This document shows positions 9,676 to 17,900 of a DNA stretch of 42,673 nucleotides, piece after piece. Source of the DNA: Betaproteobacteria bacterium. GTDB lineage: Bacteria; Pseudomonadota; Gammaproteobacteria; Burkholderiales; SG8-39. Made by a program: the position numbers and the translations under genes. The stretch's first letter is position 1; each line of letters starts with the position of its first letter. The notes beneath the pieces are model-generated. The model did no database searches. It saw only the letters and a program-made list of their open reading frames with translations, and was not told the origin of the DNA. The stretch covers positions 1 through 42,673 of the forward strand of contig SCTY01000049.1 in the NCBI GenBank assembly GCA_004297625.1. Direction: 5' to 3'.

Positions 9676-10414
9676 CCGCGCAGTAGGCGAGCACGCCGAC
9701 GACGAGCGCCTGCGCGGCGTCCAGGCCGACGCTGCGCAGCACGCCGCGCAGGCTGAGCGGATCGAGCGTTTGCGGCAGTACCGCGTCGAGCTCCGCCCAG
9801 GCGGCCGATACGGCGGCAAGCGCGGCAATGATCAACAACCGGGTTTTCACGGAAAAGACCTCGACTTCTGCTTTTCCTGCGGGCAGACGCTTGAAGGCGC
9901 GCCAGGCCCGCCAACATACGAACGCGCTGCCGAGGAGCGTGCTCGCGTGCTGGAGCAGCTGGTAAACCCGCACCGGGTAGCTGCCGATCGCGAAGATCTG
10001 CGCTTCGAAAGCGGGAAATTTTTCGACGATCACGCCTTCCTCGTGCGTGAACGAGTCCCAGGCGAGGTGCGTCACCGCGCCGGCGAGCAGACATAGGACC
10101 ACCGTGCGCCACCGGTGCGCCGGCAGGCCGGGCGCGGCAAGGGGTGCGAGGCGCGCGGCGGCGGCGGCGGGCAGCAAGGCGATCAACGGCTCCTTCAGCA
10201 GCACATGAAACAGCCAATAGAGAATCAGCCCCAGCGGCGCGGAAAAGACGAACAGGCCCTCCGGGCTGTGGCTCAGCTCGCGCGTAGCGAGCGGCACGAA
10301 GTACCACAGGTCCGGGACGATGGAGCCTATGACGAGCGCCGGTAGCACCGCATAGCGTCCCAGGGGGCGCACGAGCGGCAGCACCGCGGCCGGATGCGCG
10401 ATCGGGTAGGGCAT
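9620..10414 (-). CDS. DUF4184-like multi-spanning membrane protein
   Basis: A 264-residue membrane protein starting at MPYPIAHPAAVLPLVRP (ATG 10414). It resembles DUF4184 proteins, which begin with a P-x-[TA]-x-x-H-P-A-A-V motif and carry GSIVPDLWYF (here residues ~30-40) and a later conserved THLAWDSFTHEEG. The His/Asp residues of these three segments recall the metal-binding pattern of YdjM-like membrane hydrolases. About six to seven hydrophobic segments are present. An upstream in-frame ATG exists, but the motif fixes this start. The 3' end overlaps the convergent gentisate dioxygenase gene by 56 bp. Function is unknown. Confidence 0.75.
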   Translation of the reverse strand: MPYPIAHPAAVLPLVRPLGRYAVLPALVIGSIVPDLWYFVPLATRELSHSPEGLFVFSAPLGLILYWLFHVLLKEPLIALLPAAAAARLAPLAAPGLPAHRWRTVVLCLLAGAVTHLAWDSFTHEEGVIVEKFPAFEAQIFAIGSYPVRVYQLLQHASTLLGSAFVCWRAWRAFKRLPAGKAEVEVFSVKTRLLIIAALAAVSAAWAELDAVLPQTLDPLSLRGVLRSVGLDAAQALVVGVLAYCAATTWLLGRSRASRSPAGR

Positions 10415-10474
10415 TTCGGCCAATACTAGACGAGCGCCCTTGAAGGGATTCTCTTGCAACATGATCCACAAGAA

Positions 10475-11851
10475 TCAGGCCCGCGGCAGGACGAGCGTCG
10501 CCTCGAGGCCGCCGCTACTGCGGTTCTTCAGCGTGACCTCGCCGCCGTGCGCGCGCGCGATGTTGCGCGCGATGCCGAGGCCGAGCCCGGTGCCGCCGGT
10601 CTCGCGCGAGCGCGAGGCTTCGCCCCGGAAAAACGGCTCGAAGGCGCGCTCGAGCTCGGCTTCGGGAATCCCGGGCCCTTCGTCGAGCACGCGGATGGCG
10701 AGCCTGGAGGGGCGCTCCTCGACCTCGATGCGCGCGCGCTGGCCGTAGCGGATCGCGTTGTCGATGAGGTTGGTGAGGCAGCGGCGCAGCGCGCGCGGCC
10801 TTCCCGGAATCGGCCGCGCGGCGCCTCCGGCGAGCTCGAAGGCGTGTCCCGCGTCCTGGTAGTCCGTCTGCAGGCTCTCGAGGAGCGCGGTCATGTCGAC
10901 GGGCTGGGCCGGCTCGTTGCTCGTCGCATCGCGCATGAAATCGAGCGTCTGCGCGATCATCGATTCCATCTCGTCCACGTCCTTCGCGAACTTCGCGCGC
11001 AATGCCTCGTCTTCCAGCAGCTCGGTGCGCAGGCGAATGCGCGTGAGCGGCGTCTTCAGGTCGTGCGACATCGCCGCGAAGATGCGCGTGCGGTCGGCGA
11101 TGAAGCGCGCGAGGCGGCTCTGCATGGTGTTGAAGGCCTTCGCGGCGCGCCGCACCTCGGTCGGCCCGGTGGCCGCGAGCGGCGGCCGGTTGATGTCCTC
11201 GCCGAGCTTCTCGGCCGCGGTGGCGAGCGTGGAAAGCGGGCGCGTCACCCAGCGCACCGCGACGAGGGAAAGCGCGAGCACGGTGCCGACGAGGATGATT
11301 AGCGTCGCGGCAAGACGCCATGGCACGCCCTCGTCCTGCGCCGAGAGGTACGAGTCGAAGGTGACGCGCGTGCCGTCGCGCAGCGCCACCTGGACGGTGA
11401 AGGACGCGCCTTGCATCATCGCGCCCATGCCTCCCATGCTGCCGCCCATGCCGCGATGCATCGCCGACATGTCGGGCACAGCTTCGGAATTGCCCGAGCG
11501 CCGCACGACGCTCGCCTGCAGCCCTTCGCCGAGGGCGAAGCGCAGCACCCCCGAGAACATCGCGAGCTGGAAGTCGTTCTCGGCGGCCACGGCGTCCAGC
11601 GGCGGACGGTCGAGCGAGATCGCGAGCGGCGGCGCGTTGAACACCTCGACGATGCGCCGGCGCTCCGCCGGCGGCATCGAGTCGAGCAGCCGGCTGACGT
11701 CGGCGATGCGCTGCGCGAGCTGCATGCCGCCGGCGCGGTAGAGGAGCCGGTCGCGCTCGGAGACGTTGAGGTAGGCGCTGGCGAGCTGCGCGAGCAGCAG
11801 GCCGGCGAGCAGCACCAGCACCAGCCGGCCGAAGAGGCTGCGCGGGACCAT
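10475..11851 (-). CDS. Sensor histidine kinase with a Met-rich periplasmic segment
   Basis: A 458-residue EnvZ-type inner-membrane kinase. TM1 is residues 9-27, the periplasmic domain ~28-178, and TM2 ~180-200, followed by HAMP (WVTRPLSTLATAAEKL onward). The H-box is AMSHDLKTPLTRIRLR (phospho-His 263), the N-box LIDNAIRYG, G1 DEGPGIP and G2 GGTGLGLGI. The periplasmic domain holds a Met/Gly stretch at 128-147 (MSAMHRGMGGSMGGMGAMM) resembling soft-metal-binding segments and the neighbouring Spy-like protein. It starts one base after the response regulator stop, so the two are co-transcribed. A metal or envelope-stress signal is inferred, not shown. Confidence 0.85.
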   Translation of the reverse strand: MVPRSLFGRLVLVLLAGLLLAQLASAYLNVSERDRLLYRAGGMQLAQRIADVSRLLDSMPPAERRRIVEVFNAPPLAISLDRPPLDAVAAENDFQLAMFSGVLRFALGEGLQASVVRRSGNSEAVPDMSAMHRGMGGSMGGMGAMMQGASFTVQVALRDGTRVTFDSYLSAQDEGVPWRLAATLIILVGTVLALSLVAVRWVTRPLSTLATAAEKLGEDINRPPLAATGPTEVRRAAKAFNTMQSRLARFIADRTRIFAAMSHDLKTPLTRIRLRTELLEDEALRAKFAKDVDEMESMIAQTLDFMRDATSNEPAQPVDMTALLESLQTDYQDAGHAFELAGGAARPIPGRPRALRRCLTNLIDNAIRYGQRARIEVEERPSRLAIRVLDEGPGIPEAELERAFEPFFRGEASRSRETGGTGLGLGIARNIARAHGGEVTLKNRSSGGLEATLVLPRA

Positions 11852-11852
11852 G

Positions 11853-12575
11853 CTAGGGTTCGAGCTCGACCGCGGCGGCGAGCACGTAGCCTTCGCCGCG
11901 CACCGTCTTGATGAGCTTCGGATCCGCCGGGTCGTCGCCCAGGCGGTGGCGCAGGCGGCTCACCTGGATGTCGATGGTGCGGTCGGCGGGATCGGCCTCG
12001 CGTCCCTTGGCGAGCACCATGAGCTGGTCGCGCGAGAGCACGTGGTTCGGATGGCTCAGGAAAATCTTGAGGAGCTGGAATTCCGCGCCGCTCAGGGAGG
12101 TGACGACGCCTTCCGGGGAGACGAGGTGGCGCGCCGCGACGTCGAGGCGCCAGCCGGCGAAAGCGATGTTGCGCGCGTCGTCGGCGCGCAGGCTGCGCGG
12201 CAGGCTGCGGTAGCGCCGCAGCACGCTCTTGATGCGCGCCAGCAGCTCGCGCGGGCTGAAGGGCTTGCCGAGATAGTCGTCCGCGCCCATTTCGAGCCCG
12301 ACGATGCGGTCGGTCTCCTCGCCGCGCGCAGTGAGCATGATCACCGGCGTATCGGATTTCGCGCGCAGGTCGCGGCACAGCGTGAGGCCGTCTTCGCCCT
12401 GCAGCATGAGATCGAGCACGATGAGGTCGACCTTGCCGCGCGCGAGCGCCGTCCGCATGGCTTTTCCGTCGGCGGCCACCGAGGCGCGGTAGCCGTTCTT
12501 GCGCAGGTAGTCGCCGAGCAGGCCGCGGATCTCGGCGTCGTCGTCGACGATCAGGATGTGGTCCTGCGGTTCCAT
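11853..12575 (-). CDS. OmpR-family response regulator
   Basis: A 240-residue regulator. The receiver domain (residues 5-120) has the acidic pair DDD near residue 12, the phospho-Asp in IVLDLMLQGEDG, the Thr in VIMLTARG and the Lys in YLGKPFSPRELLARI. The winged-helix domain (~140-235) has LSGAEFQLLKIFLSHPNHVLSR and the recognition helix region TIDIQVSRLRHRLGDD, ending TVRGEGYVL. The ATG at 12575 gives the expected MEPQDHILIVDDD start. It heads the operon with the kinase at 10475-11851 and is divergent from the Spy-like gene, which is its likely target. Confidence 0.9.
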   Translation of the reverse strand: MEPQDHILIVDDDAEIRGLLGDYLRKNGYRASVAADGKAMRTALARGKVDLIVLDLMLQGEDGLTLCRDLRAKSDTPVIMLTARGEETDRIVGLEMGADDYLGKPFSPRELLARIKSVLRRYRSLPRSLRADDARNIAFAGWRLDVAARHLVSPEGVVTSLSGAEFQLLKIFLSHPNHVLSRDQLMVLAKGREADPADRTIDIQVSRLRHRLGDDPADPKLIKTVRGEGYVLAAAVELEP

Positions 12576-12607
12576 GCCTGCAGTTATAGCGTTCCGGCGG
12601 GAGAGAT

Positions 12608-12654
12608 TTGTAGCGTAGCGTAACAAGCGCGCCGGCTGCTACGCGGGGCTACAA
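12608..12654. promoter_or_regulatory. Inverted repeat in the divergent promoter region
   Basis: Between the response regulator (-) and the Spy-like gene (+) lie TTGTAGCGTAGCGTAAC (12608-12624) and, inverted, GCTACGCGGGGCTACAA (12638-12654). The outer TTGTAGC/GCTACAA arms match perfectly and both inner parts carry GCGTAGC/GCTACGC-like words. The placement suggests a binding site for the adjacent OmpR-family regulator controlling both directions. Confidence 0.5.
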
Positions 12655-12721
12655 CACCCGCACAGTAGTTTTACCGGGGGATGTTGGAATGAGAGGGCAA
12701 TATCAACGAATGGAGATCGCA

Positions 12722-13276
12722 ATGAAACGCACAACGAAACTCGCAGTCGCCGTCGGTCTCGCCCTCGGCCTCGGCACGGCAGTGGTCGTCGCCCAGCCCT
12801 ATGGAATGGGCTGGGGCGGCGGGCCCGGAATGATGGGTGGCTGGGGCGGCGGCCCGGGAGCCATGCACGGCTACGGCGGCTATGGGCACATGATGGGCGG
12901 CTACGGTCCCGGGATGATGGGCTGGGGCGGCGGGTACGGCTACAACGCAGAAGACCGCCTGGCGGCGCAGAAGTCGGTACTGAAGATCACGCCCGAGCAG
13001 GAAGGCGCCTGGAACGCCTACGCCGACGCATCGAAGAAGCAGTTCGACGCCATGCTCGAGCAGCGCGAGGCGATGTGGAAGTCGGCGCCGTCCTCGACCG
13101 CCGAGCGCTACGAGCTGCAGAGCAAATTCATGAAGCAGCGCGCCGAGCAATTCGATGCCCTGAGCGCGGCCTACAAGCAGCTCTACGCGGTGCTCACGCC
13201 CGAGCAACGCGCGGTCGCCGACGACCGCGGCGGCTACGGCTACGGCCCGCGCGGTCCGGGAGGCCGCTGGCGCTAG
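12722..13276 (+). CDS. Spy/CpxP-like periplasmic protein with Gly/Met/His-rich N-terminus
   Basis: A 184-residue secreted protein. The signal peptide (residues 1-24, LAVAVGLALGLGTAVVVAQ) is followed by about 55 residues rich in Gly, Met, Trp, Tyr and His (PGMMGGWGGG, GAMHGYGGYGHMMGG). A helical domain then has the paired LTxxQ-type motifs ITPEQEGAW and LTPEQRAV that define the Spy/CpxP superfamily, whose members act as periplasmic chaperones or metal-responsive sensors. The Met/His-rich part could bind Cu or Ag. The ATG at 12722 follows a GGAG. It is divergent from a two-component pair, probably its regulator. Confidence 0.8.
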   Translation: MKRTTKLAVAVGLALGLGTAVVVAQPYGMGWGGGPGMMGGWGGGPGAMHGYGGYGHMMGGYGPGMMGWGGGYGYNAEDRLAAQKSVLKITPEQEGAWNAYADASKKQFDAMLEQREAMWKSAPSSTAERYELQSKFMKQRAEQFDALSAAYKQLYAVLTPEQRAVADDRGGYGYGPRGPGGRWR

Positions 13277-13277
13277 C

Positions 13278-13291
13278 TTGACCTGCATCAA
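13278..13291 (+). promoter_or_regulatory. FNR/ANR-type box upstream of the molybdoenzyme operon
   Basis: TTGACCTGCATCAA matches the FNR consensus TTGAT-N4-ATCAA at 9 of 10 defined positions. It lies directly after the Spy-like gene and before the moaD-like gene and the three oxidoreductase subunits, consistent with induction under oxygen limitation. Confidence 0.6.
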
Positions 13292-13327
13292 GCAAGCCAC
13301 GCTGGCGGGTTGCTAGCGTGGCTTGCA

Positions 13328-13705
13328 ATGGCCGTCCGATGGGACGCGGTGGGGGAGGGCAACGGCTTCTGGGCCGATGCGCAAGGCGATCGCGCCGCGC
13401 GCAATGAGCCCGGCGGCGCCGTGGGTGCGCGCGTATGGATCTTCGGCGCGCTCGCCGGCCGGTTGCGCGAGCGCAGCTTTCAAGTCGACCTGCCTTCAGG
13501 CGGGTCGGTTCACGACATCGTTCATGAGGTGGCGCGGCGCGCCGGGCCGGAATTCGCGGCGCGCGCGCTCACGCCGTCGGGGCAGCTTCAGCGCTGCTGC
13601 CGCGCCTTTGTCGACGGCGCACCGGTCGGCGATCCCCACGCGCGGCTGTCCGGCGGACCGGCCGCGATCGAGCTGATCCTGCTCACCTCCGCCGAGGGAG
13701 GCTGA
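13328..13705 (+). CDS. MoaD/ThiS-like sulfur-carrier protein
   Basis: A ubiquitin-like protein; the recognisable fold starts at VWIFGALAGRLRERSFQVDLPSG and continues through a helix (VHDIVHEVARRAG) and FVDGAPVGDPHARL to the end. MoaD is the small subunit of molybdopterin synthase and donates the dithiolene sulfurs through its C-terminal thiocarboxylated Gly-Gly. Here the protein ends EGG, so the required Gly-Gly tail is present. About 30-40 residues precede the fold if the ATG at 13328 is used; a GTG at 13421 gives a normal-sized protein, so the start is uncertain. It lies 4 bases upstream of a molybdoenzyme gene and may serve that enzyme's cofactor. Confidence 0.65.
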   Translation: MAVRWDAVGEGNGFWADAQGDRAARNEPGGAVGARVWIFGALAGRLRERSFQVDLPSGGSVHDIVHEVARRAGPEFAARALTPSGQLQRCCRAFVDGAPVGDPHARLSGGPAAIELILLTSAEGG

Positions 13706-13709
13706 AGCG

Positions 13710-16280
13710 ATGCTCGACGACGCCTGGGTGCCGACGTCCTGCGCGCTGTGCTACGGGTCGTGCTCGATCCTCGCGCACCGCGTCGACGGCACGGTGGTGA
13801 AGATCGAGGGCAATCCCGAAAGCGTGGTGGGCAAGGGGCGCCTGTGCGGCAAAGGGGTCTCGGGCATCATGAGCCACTACGACCCGAACCGGCTGAAGAA
13901 GCCGCTCAAGCGCACCAACCCGAAGAAGGGCCTCGACGAGGATCCGGGCTGGAAGGAAATCAGCTGGGACGAAGCGCTCGACGAGATCGCGCACGTGCTG
14001 CGCCGCGTGCGCGCCGACGATCCGCGCAAGCTCGTCATGCAGCGCACCACCACGATCACGGCGAGCCGCACGCCGATGCAGACCTTCGCCGCGGCGTTCG
14101 GCACGCCGAACCTTTCGACCTCCGGCGGCGGGCTTCACTGCGGAAACGGCGCGCACCTGCTTTCGGGAATGATGCACGCCTCGTGGTCGGTGGTGCCCGA
14201 CTTCGACTATTGCAACTACGCGATCTACTTCGGCGCCTCGAAGGGCCATTCGGCGGGCCACGCTTCGTGCTCGAACATGGGCCTTGCCGCCGAAGCGCGC
14301 GCGCGCGGCATGAAGATGGTGGTGGTCGACCCGATGTGCAACTTCGCCTCGGCGAAGGCCAGCGAGTGGGTGCCGCTGCGCGTGGGCACCGACGGCGCGC
14401 TCGCGCTCGCGCTGTGCAACGTGATCGTGAACGAGCTGGGCACGATCGACGCCGCCTACCTGCAGGCGAAGACCAACGCGCCTTACCTCGTCGGCTCCGA
14501 CCAGCAATACGTGCGCGACGCGGCGAGCGGCAAGCCGCTCGTCTGGGACCTCGAGGAGCGCGCGGCGCGCCCCTTCAGCGAGGTGCCGGCCGCGCGCATG
14601 GCGCTCGAGGGCGAGTACACCGCGAATGGCGTGCGCTGCACGCCGGCGTTCGCGCGTCTGAAGCAGCATCTGCGCAAGTACACGCCTGAATGGGCGGAAG
14701 GGGTGAGCACCGTTCCGGCGGCGGACATCCGGCGCATCGCGCGCGAGTTCGCCACCGAGGCGCGCATCGGCAGCACCATCGTCGTGCAAGGCGTGACGCT
14801 CCCTTACCGGCCGGTCGCGGCGATCGCCTTCCGCGGCGCGCAGGGCCACAAGAACTCGGTCTACAACTTCTTCGCCATCGATCTGCTGAACCACCTCGTG
14901 GGCGCGGCCGACGTCGTGGGTTCCTGCCTCGGGTTCAACCCGGCGTGCCACGGCTTTCCGGAGACCGGGCGCTTGCGCTATGTGCCCAAGCCCGACGCCG
15001 ACGGCCTGATGGTCGTCGGCATGTGGATGGGCTACCACTATCCGTACCCGGTCGGCGAGCCGCGCCTGCCGCAGAACCTGGGTCTGCAGGATCTCTTCGT
15101 GATGGGCATGACCTCGCCCTTCCTCGATTCGACCGACCGCGAGGCGCTGTGGCAGACCTTCGAAGTGCCCTACCGGCCCGAGGTGATGCTCAACCTCGGG
15201 GCGAACCAGCTGCTTTCCATCGCCAACCGCGAAACCGTGGCGGAGTCGCTGGCGCGCTACGAGTTCATGGTCTCGATCGACATCTTCCTCACCGAGACCT
15301 CGCACTTCGCCGACCTCGTGCTGCCCGATTGCGGCTACCTGCAAACCGTCGACTCGCGCTCGAACTTCCCGTTCATCTTCAGCCTGCCCGCCGGCATGGG
15401 CGAATGGTGCTGGCCGATCCGCCAGCCGGTGCTCGAGCCCGAGGGCGAGCAGCGCCGCTTCCAGGAAGTGCTTCTCGAGCTCGCGGACCGCATCGGCATG
15501 CGCGCGGACCTCAACGCCGCGTACAACGCGTCGATGAACCTGCAGGCGCCCTATCGCCTGGAAGGCGAGCGCGCCTACACCTGGGAAGAAATCTGCGACA
15601 CCGAGCTCAAGTGCAACTTCGGGCCCGAGCGCGGCCTCGACTGGTTCAAAGAGCACGGCCTCATCAAGTGGCCCAAGCGCCCCGAGGAGGTGTACTGGCG
15701 CGCGTTCGTCGACGTGCGCGTGCCGATCTACTGGGACTTCATGCCGCAGCTCGCGGAAAAGATCGACGCGATCACCGCGCCGCGCGGGCTGCAGATGCCG
15801 CGCGAGTACTACGCGCCGCTGCCCGATTTCCTCCCTTGCGGGTCGCACGGGCACGGGCATGACGGCTTCGAGCTGTACGCCTTCTACTACCGCGACACGC
15901 TGCACACCAACAGCTACACCACGGAGAATCCCTGGCTCGACGAAGCGGCGCGGCTCGATCCCTTCTCGTACACCGCGGCGATCAACGCCGCGACCGCGCG
16001 CCGCATGGGCCTCGCCGACGGCCAGGCGGTATGGATCGAGACCGAAAGCGGCCGCAAGGTGAAGGGCCGGCTCAAGCTCACGCAGATGGTGCACCCGGAA
16101 GGCCTCGGCATCGGCGGCTGCCACGGCCACTGGGGCGAGGGCATGCCGGTCGCGAAAGGGAAGGGGGTGTTCTTCAACGGGCTCCTCGACCTCGACTGGG
16201 ACCACGCGAGCCCGGTGAACCTCAATCTCGATTTGTGCGCGCGCGTGAAGCTGACGCCGATCCCGGAGAGCGCGCCATGA
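13710..16280 (+). CDS. Molybdopterin oxidoreductase catalytic subunit, PadB-like
   Basis: An 856-residue DMSO-reductase-family catalytic subunit. An N-terminal [4Fe-4S] motif uses C11, C14, C18 and C46 (SCALCYGSCSI, then GRLCGKG), followed by molybdopterin-binding domains and the C-terminal molydopterin-dinucleotide domain (NAATARRMGLADGQAVWIE, then GHWGEG). No twin-arginine signal is visible, so it is probably cytoplasmic. The order with a four-cluster ferredoxin and an NrfD-like membrane protein fits PsrABC-type enzymes. Beside a 2-oxoacid oxidoreductase with an FAD subunit, it most resembles phenylacetyl-CoA:acceptor oxidoreductase (PadBCD), which oxidises phenylacetyl-CoA to phenylglyoxylate. 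The substrate is inferred from context. Confidence 0.65.
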   Translation: MLDDAWVPTSCALCYGSCSILAHRVDGTVVKIEGNPESVVGKGRLCGKGVSGIMSHYDPNRLKKPLKRTNPKKGLDEDPGWKEISWDEALDEIAHVLRRVRADDPRKLVMQRTTTITASRTPMQTFAAAFGTPNLSTSGGGLHCGNGAHLLSGMMHASWSVVPDFDYCNYAIYFGASKGHSAGHASCSNMGLAAEARARGMKMVVVDPMCNFASAKASEWVPLRVGTDGALALALCNVIVNELGTIDAAYLQAKTNAPYLVGSDQQYVRDAASGKPLVWDLEERAARPFSEVPAARMALEGEYTANGVRCTPAFARLKQHLRKYTPEWAEGVSTVPAADIRRIAREFATEARIGSTIVVQGVTLPYRPVAAIAFRGAQGHKNSVYNFFAIDLLNHLVGAADVVGSCLGFNPACHGFPETGRLRYVPKPDADGLMVVGMWMGYHYPYPVGEPRLPQNLGLQDLFVMGMTSPFLDSTDREALWQTFEVPYRPEVMLNLGANQLLSIANRETVAESLARYEFMVSIDIFLTETSHFADLVLPDCGYLQTVDSRSNFPFIFSLPAGMGEWCWPIRQPVLEPEGEQRRFQEVLLELADRIGMRADLNAAYNASMNLQAPYRLEGERAYTWEEICDTELKCNFGPERGLDWFKEHGLIKWPKRPEEVYWRAFVDVRVPIYWDFMPQLAEKIDAITAPRGLQMPREYYAPLPDFLPCGSHGHGHDGFELYAFYYRDTLHTNSYTTENPWLDEAARLDPFSYTAAINAATARRMGLADGQAVWIETESGRKVKGRLKLTQMVHPEGLGIGGCHGHWGEGMPVAKGKGVFFNGLLDLDWDHASPVNLNLDLCARVKLTPIPESAP

Positions 16281-16879
16281 GGTGGGGCATGGTGATCGAC
16301 CTCAAGCGCTGCATCGGCTGCTACGGCTGCCAGCTCTCGTGCAAGGCGGAGCACGGCACGCCGCCGGGCGTGTTCTACGCGCGCGTGCTGAAGCGCGAGG
16401 AGGGCGCCTATCCCACGGCGCAGCAGCTCTTTCTGCCGGTGCTGTGCAACCACTGCGAGGACGCGCCGTGCGTCGAGGCCTGCCCGACCGGCGCGAGCTT
16501 CAAGTGGGAGGACGGCATCGTCGACATCGACCACGATCTTTGCGTCGGCTGCCGCGCGTGCATGATGGCCTGCCCGTACTCGAACCGCTACTTCAACGAC
16601 GCGCCGCAGTCGTATTTCGAGCAGGGCGCGACCGAGTACGAGAAGGCGCGCAGCGCGCGCCATCCGGCCAATGTGGTGATGAAGTGCAATTTCTGCCGCG
16701 ACCGCGTGCGCGACGGCAAGCCGCCCGCGTGCGTCGCGAACTGCCCGACGGTGGCGCGCACCTTCGGCGATCTCGACGATCCGCAAAGCGAGGTGTCGCG
16801 CCTCATCAAGACGCGCGGCGGCTTCACGCTGCACCCCGAGCTCGGCACCAAGCCTTCGGTGTATTACCTGCCGCCGTGA
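16277..16879 (+). CDS. Four-cluster ferredoxin subunit of the molybdoenzyme, PadC-like
   Basis: A 200-residue electron-transfer subunit of the DmsB/PsrB/NrfC type. Four Cys groups are visible: CIGCYGCQLSC near the N-terminus, CNHCEDAPCVEACPTG, CVGCRACMMACPYS and CNFCRDRVRDGKPPACVANCP. They should ligate four [4Fe-4S] clusters passing electrons from the catalytic subunit to the membrane protein. The start overlaps the catalytic subunit stop (ATGA), showing translational coupling. No signal peptide is present. The length is normal for the family. Confidence 0.85.
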   Translation: MRWGMVIDLKRCIGCYGCQLSCKAEHGTPPGVFYARVLKREEGAYPTAQQLFLPVLCNHCEDAPCVEACPTGASFKWEDGIVDIDHDLCVGCRACMMACPYSNRYFNDAPQSYFEQGATEYEKARSARHPANVVMKCNFCRDRVRDGKPPACVANCPTVARTFGDLDDPQSEVSRLIKTRGGFTLHPELGTKPSVYYLPP

Positions 16880-16895
16880 GTCGCCACGTCACATG

Positions 16896-16942
16896 CCCCC
16901 CTGTCAAGGGGGGAGGCGAGCGCGCTTTTCGCGAGCGGGGGG
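16896..16942 (-). repeat. GC-rich palindromic repeat, copy B (reverse)
   Basis: A reversed copy of the unit at 7896: CCCCCCTGTCAAGGGGGG, a GCGAGCGCGCTTTTCGCG segment and a terminal CGAGCGGGGGG. It pairs with copy C to form a long inverted repeat between the second and third genes of the operon. Arms 16932-16944 and 16961-16973 are perfect 13-bp complements, with an inner GTTTTC/GAAAAC pair. A hairpin here could affect mRNA stability or downstream expression. Confidence 0.8.
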
Positions 16943-16962
16943 TTTTGTTTTCCGAAAACCAA

Positions 16963-17003
16963 CCCCCCGCTCGTTTCACTCGCGACCCCCTTGTCAGGGG
17001 GTC
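16963..17003 (+). repeat. GC-rich palindromic repeat, copy C
   Basis: Starts CCCCCCGCTCGTTTCACTCG and ends in the perfect hairpin GACCCCCTTGTCAGGGGGTC. It differs from copy A only in the internal CGTTTCA versus CGCGCCG region. It ends 16 bases before the ATG of the membrane-subunit gene, so the hairpin lies just upstream of that ribosome-binding site. Confidence 0.85.
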
Positions 17004-17018
17004 AGGAGAGATCCGGCA

Positions 17019-17900
17019 ATGAGCGCATCTCGTGCCAAGTACGACCAGCTTATCCAGGACCTGAGAAGCGAGCTGCGCCCGCAGCGCGAATGGGGCGAGG
17101 GCCGCGGCGTGTTTCTCGTCATCGGCCACTTCGTGGTCGGCGTCGCCGCCGGCACCTGGCTCTTCGGCCTCCTCTTCGGGCTGCGCGAGGCGCTCGCGCT
17201 CGCCTTCGTGCTCGCCGCGGCGGGCGGGGCCTTCCACCTCGCGTTCCTCGGCCGGCCGCTGCGCGCGCTCAACATGGTGCGCCGCGTGAAGACTTCGTGG
17301 ATCTCGCGCGGCTTTCTCGGCCTTGCGGCCTTCCTCGTCGGCGCGCCGCTTTACCTGATTACTGAATCTCGAGCGGGATATGTGCTCGCCCTTTTGGGAA
17401 TGCTCGTGATGATGGGCTACATGGGGTTCGTGTATACCGCGTCGAAGGGGATTCCGTTCTGGAGCACGCCGCTGCACCCGGTGCTCTACATTGCCTACGC
17501 GCTGCGCGGCGGCATCGCAGGGGTTTTACTTTCACTCGTAATCACAAATCGCCTGCCTGAAGATCCCCGTTTACTTCTAGGCTTGTGGATATTGCTCACC
17601 GCCGCAGTGGCGGTGCTGTTCGTGATCGAGCTCTACGGAGCGCTCACCGGCGGCAATCCGGCGGCGCGCAGCTCGGCGCACGCGCTGCTCGGCGGACGGC
17701 TCGCGCTCAGCTTCTACGGCGGAACGCTCGCGCTCGGGCTCGTGGTCCCGGCGCTATTCGTGTGGGCAGGCTATGCGGGACAGCTGTCGGCCGGCGTGAT
17801 GGCGGCGATCGGCGTCGCTTCGGCGCTCGGCGATTTCTTCATGAAGTACTCCACGATCCGCGCCGGCGTGCACCTGCCGGTCTGGCTTAGCAGGGCTTAG
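17019..17900 (+). CDS. NrfD/PsrC-like membrane subunit of the molybdoenzyme, PadD-like
   Basis: A 293-residue integral membrane protein with about eight transmembrane segments, for example VFLVIGHFVVGVAAGTWLFG, LALAFVLAAAGGAFHLAFLG and a final pair ending near FFMKYSTIRAG. NrfD/DmsC/PsrC proteins anchor the ferredoxin subunit and exchange electrons with quinone. GRPLRALNMVRRVKTSWISRG is the usual conserved cytoplasmic loop (family pattern G.P.R..nmlr..ktSwisrg). AGGAG precedes the ATG at 17019. It is the third structural gene of the operon; its 3' end overlaps the convergent thiamine-enzyme subunit gene by 14 bp. Confidence 0.85.
   Translation: MSASRAKYDQLIQDLRSELRPQREWGEGRGVFLVIGHFVVGVAAGTWLFGLLFGLREALALAFVLAAAGGAFHLAFLGRPLRALNMVRRVKTSWISRGFLGLAAFLVGAPLYLITESRAGYVLALLGMLVMMGYMGFVYTASKGIPFWSTPLHPVLYIAYALRGGIAGVLLSLVITNRLPEDPRLLLGLWILLTAAVAVLFVIELYGALTGGNPAARSSAHALLGGRLALSFYGGTLALGLVVPALFVWAGYAGQLSAGVMAAIGVASALGDFFMKYSTIRAGVHLPVWLSRA

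Noticed and set aside
13683..16205. An 840-codon open frame antisense to the molybdoenzyme gene
   Set aside because: It is a high-GC shadow rich in Arg/Ala/His; the + strand has clear motifs, a ribosome-binding site and coupled neighbours.
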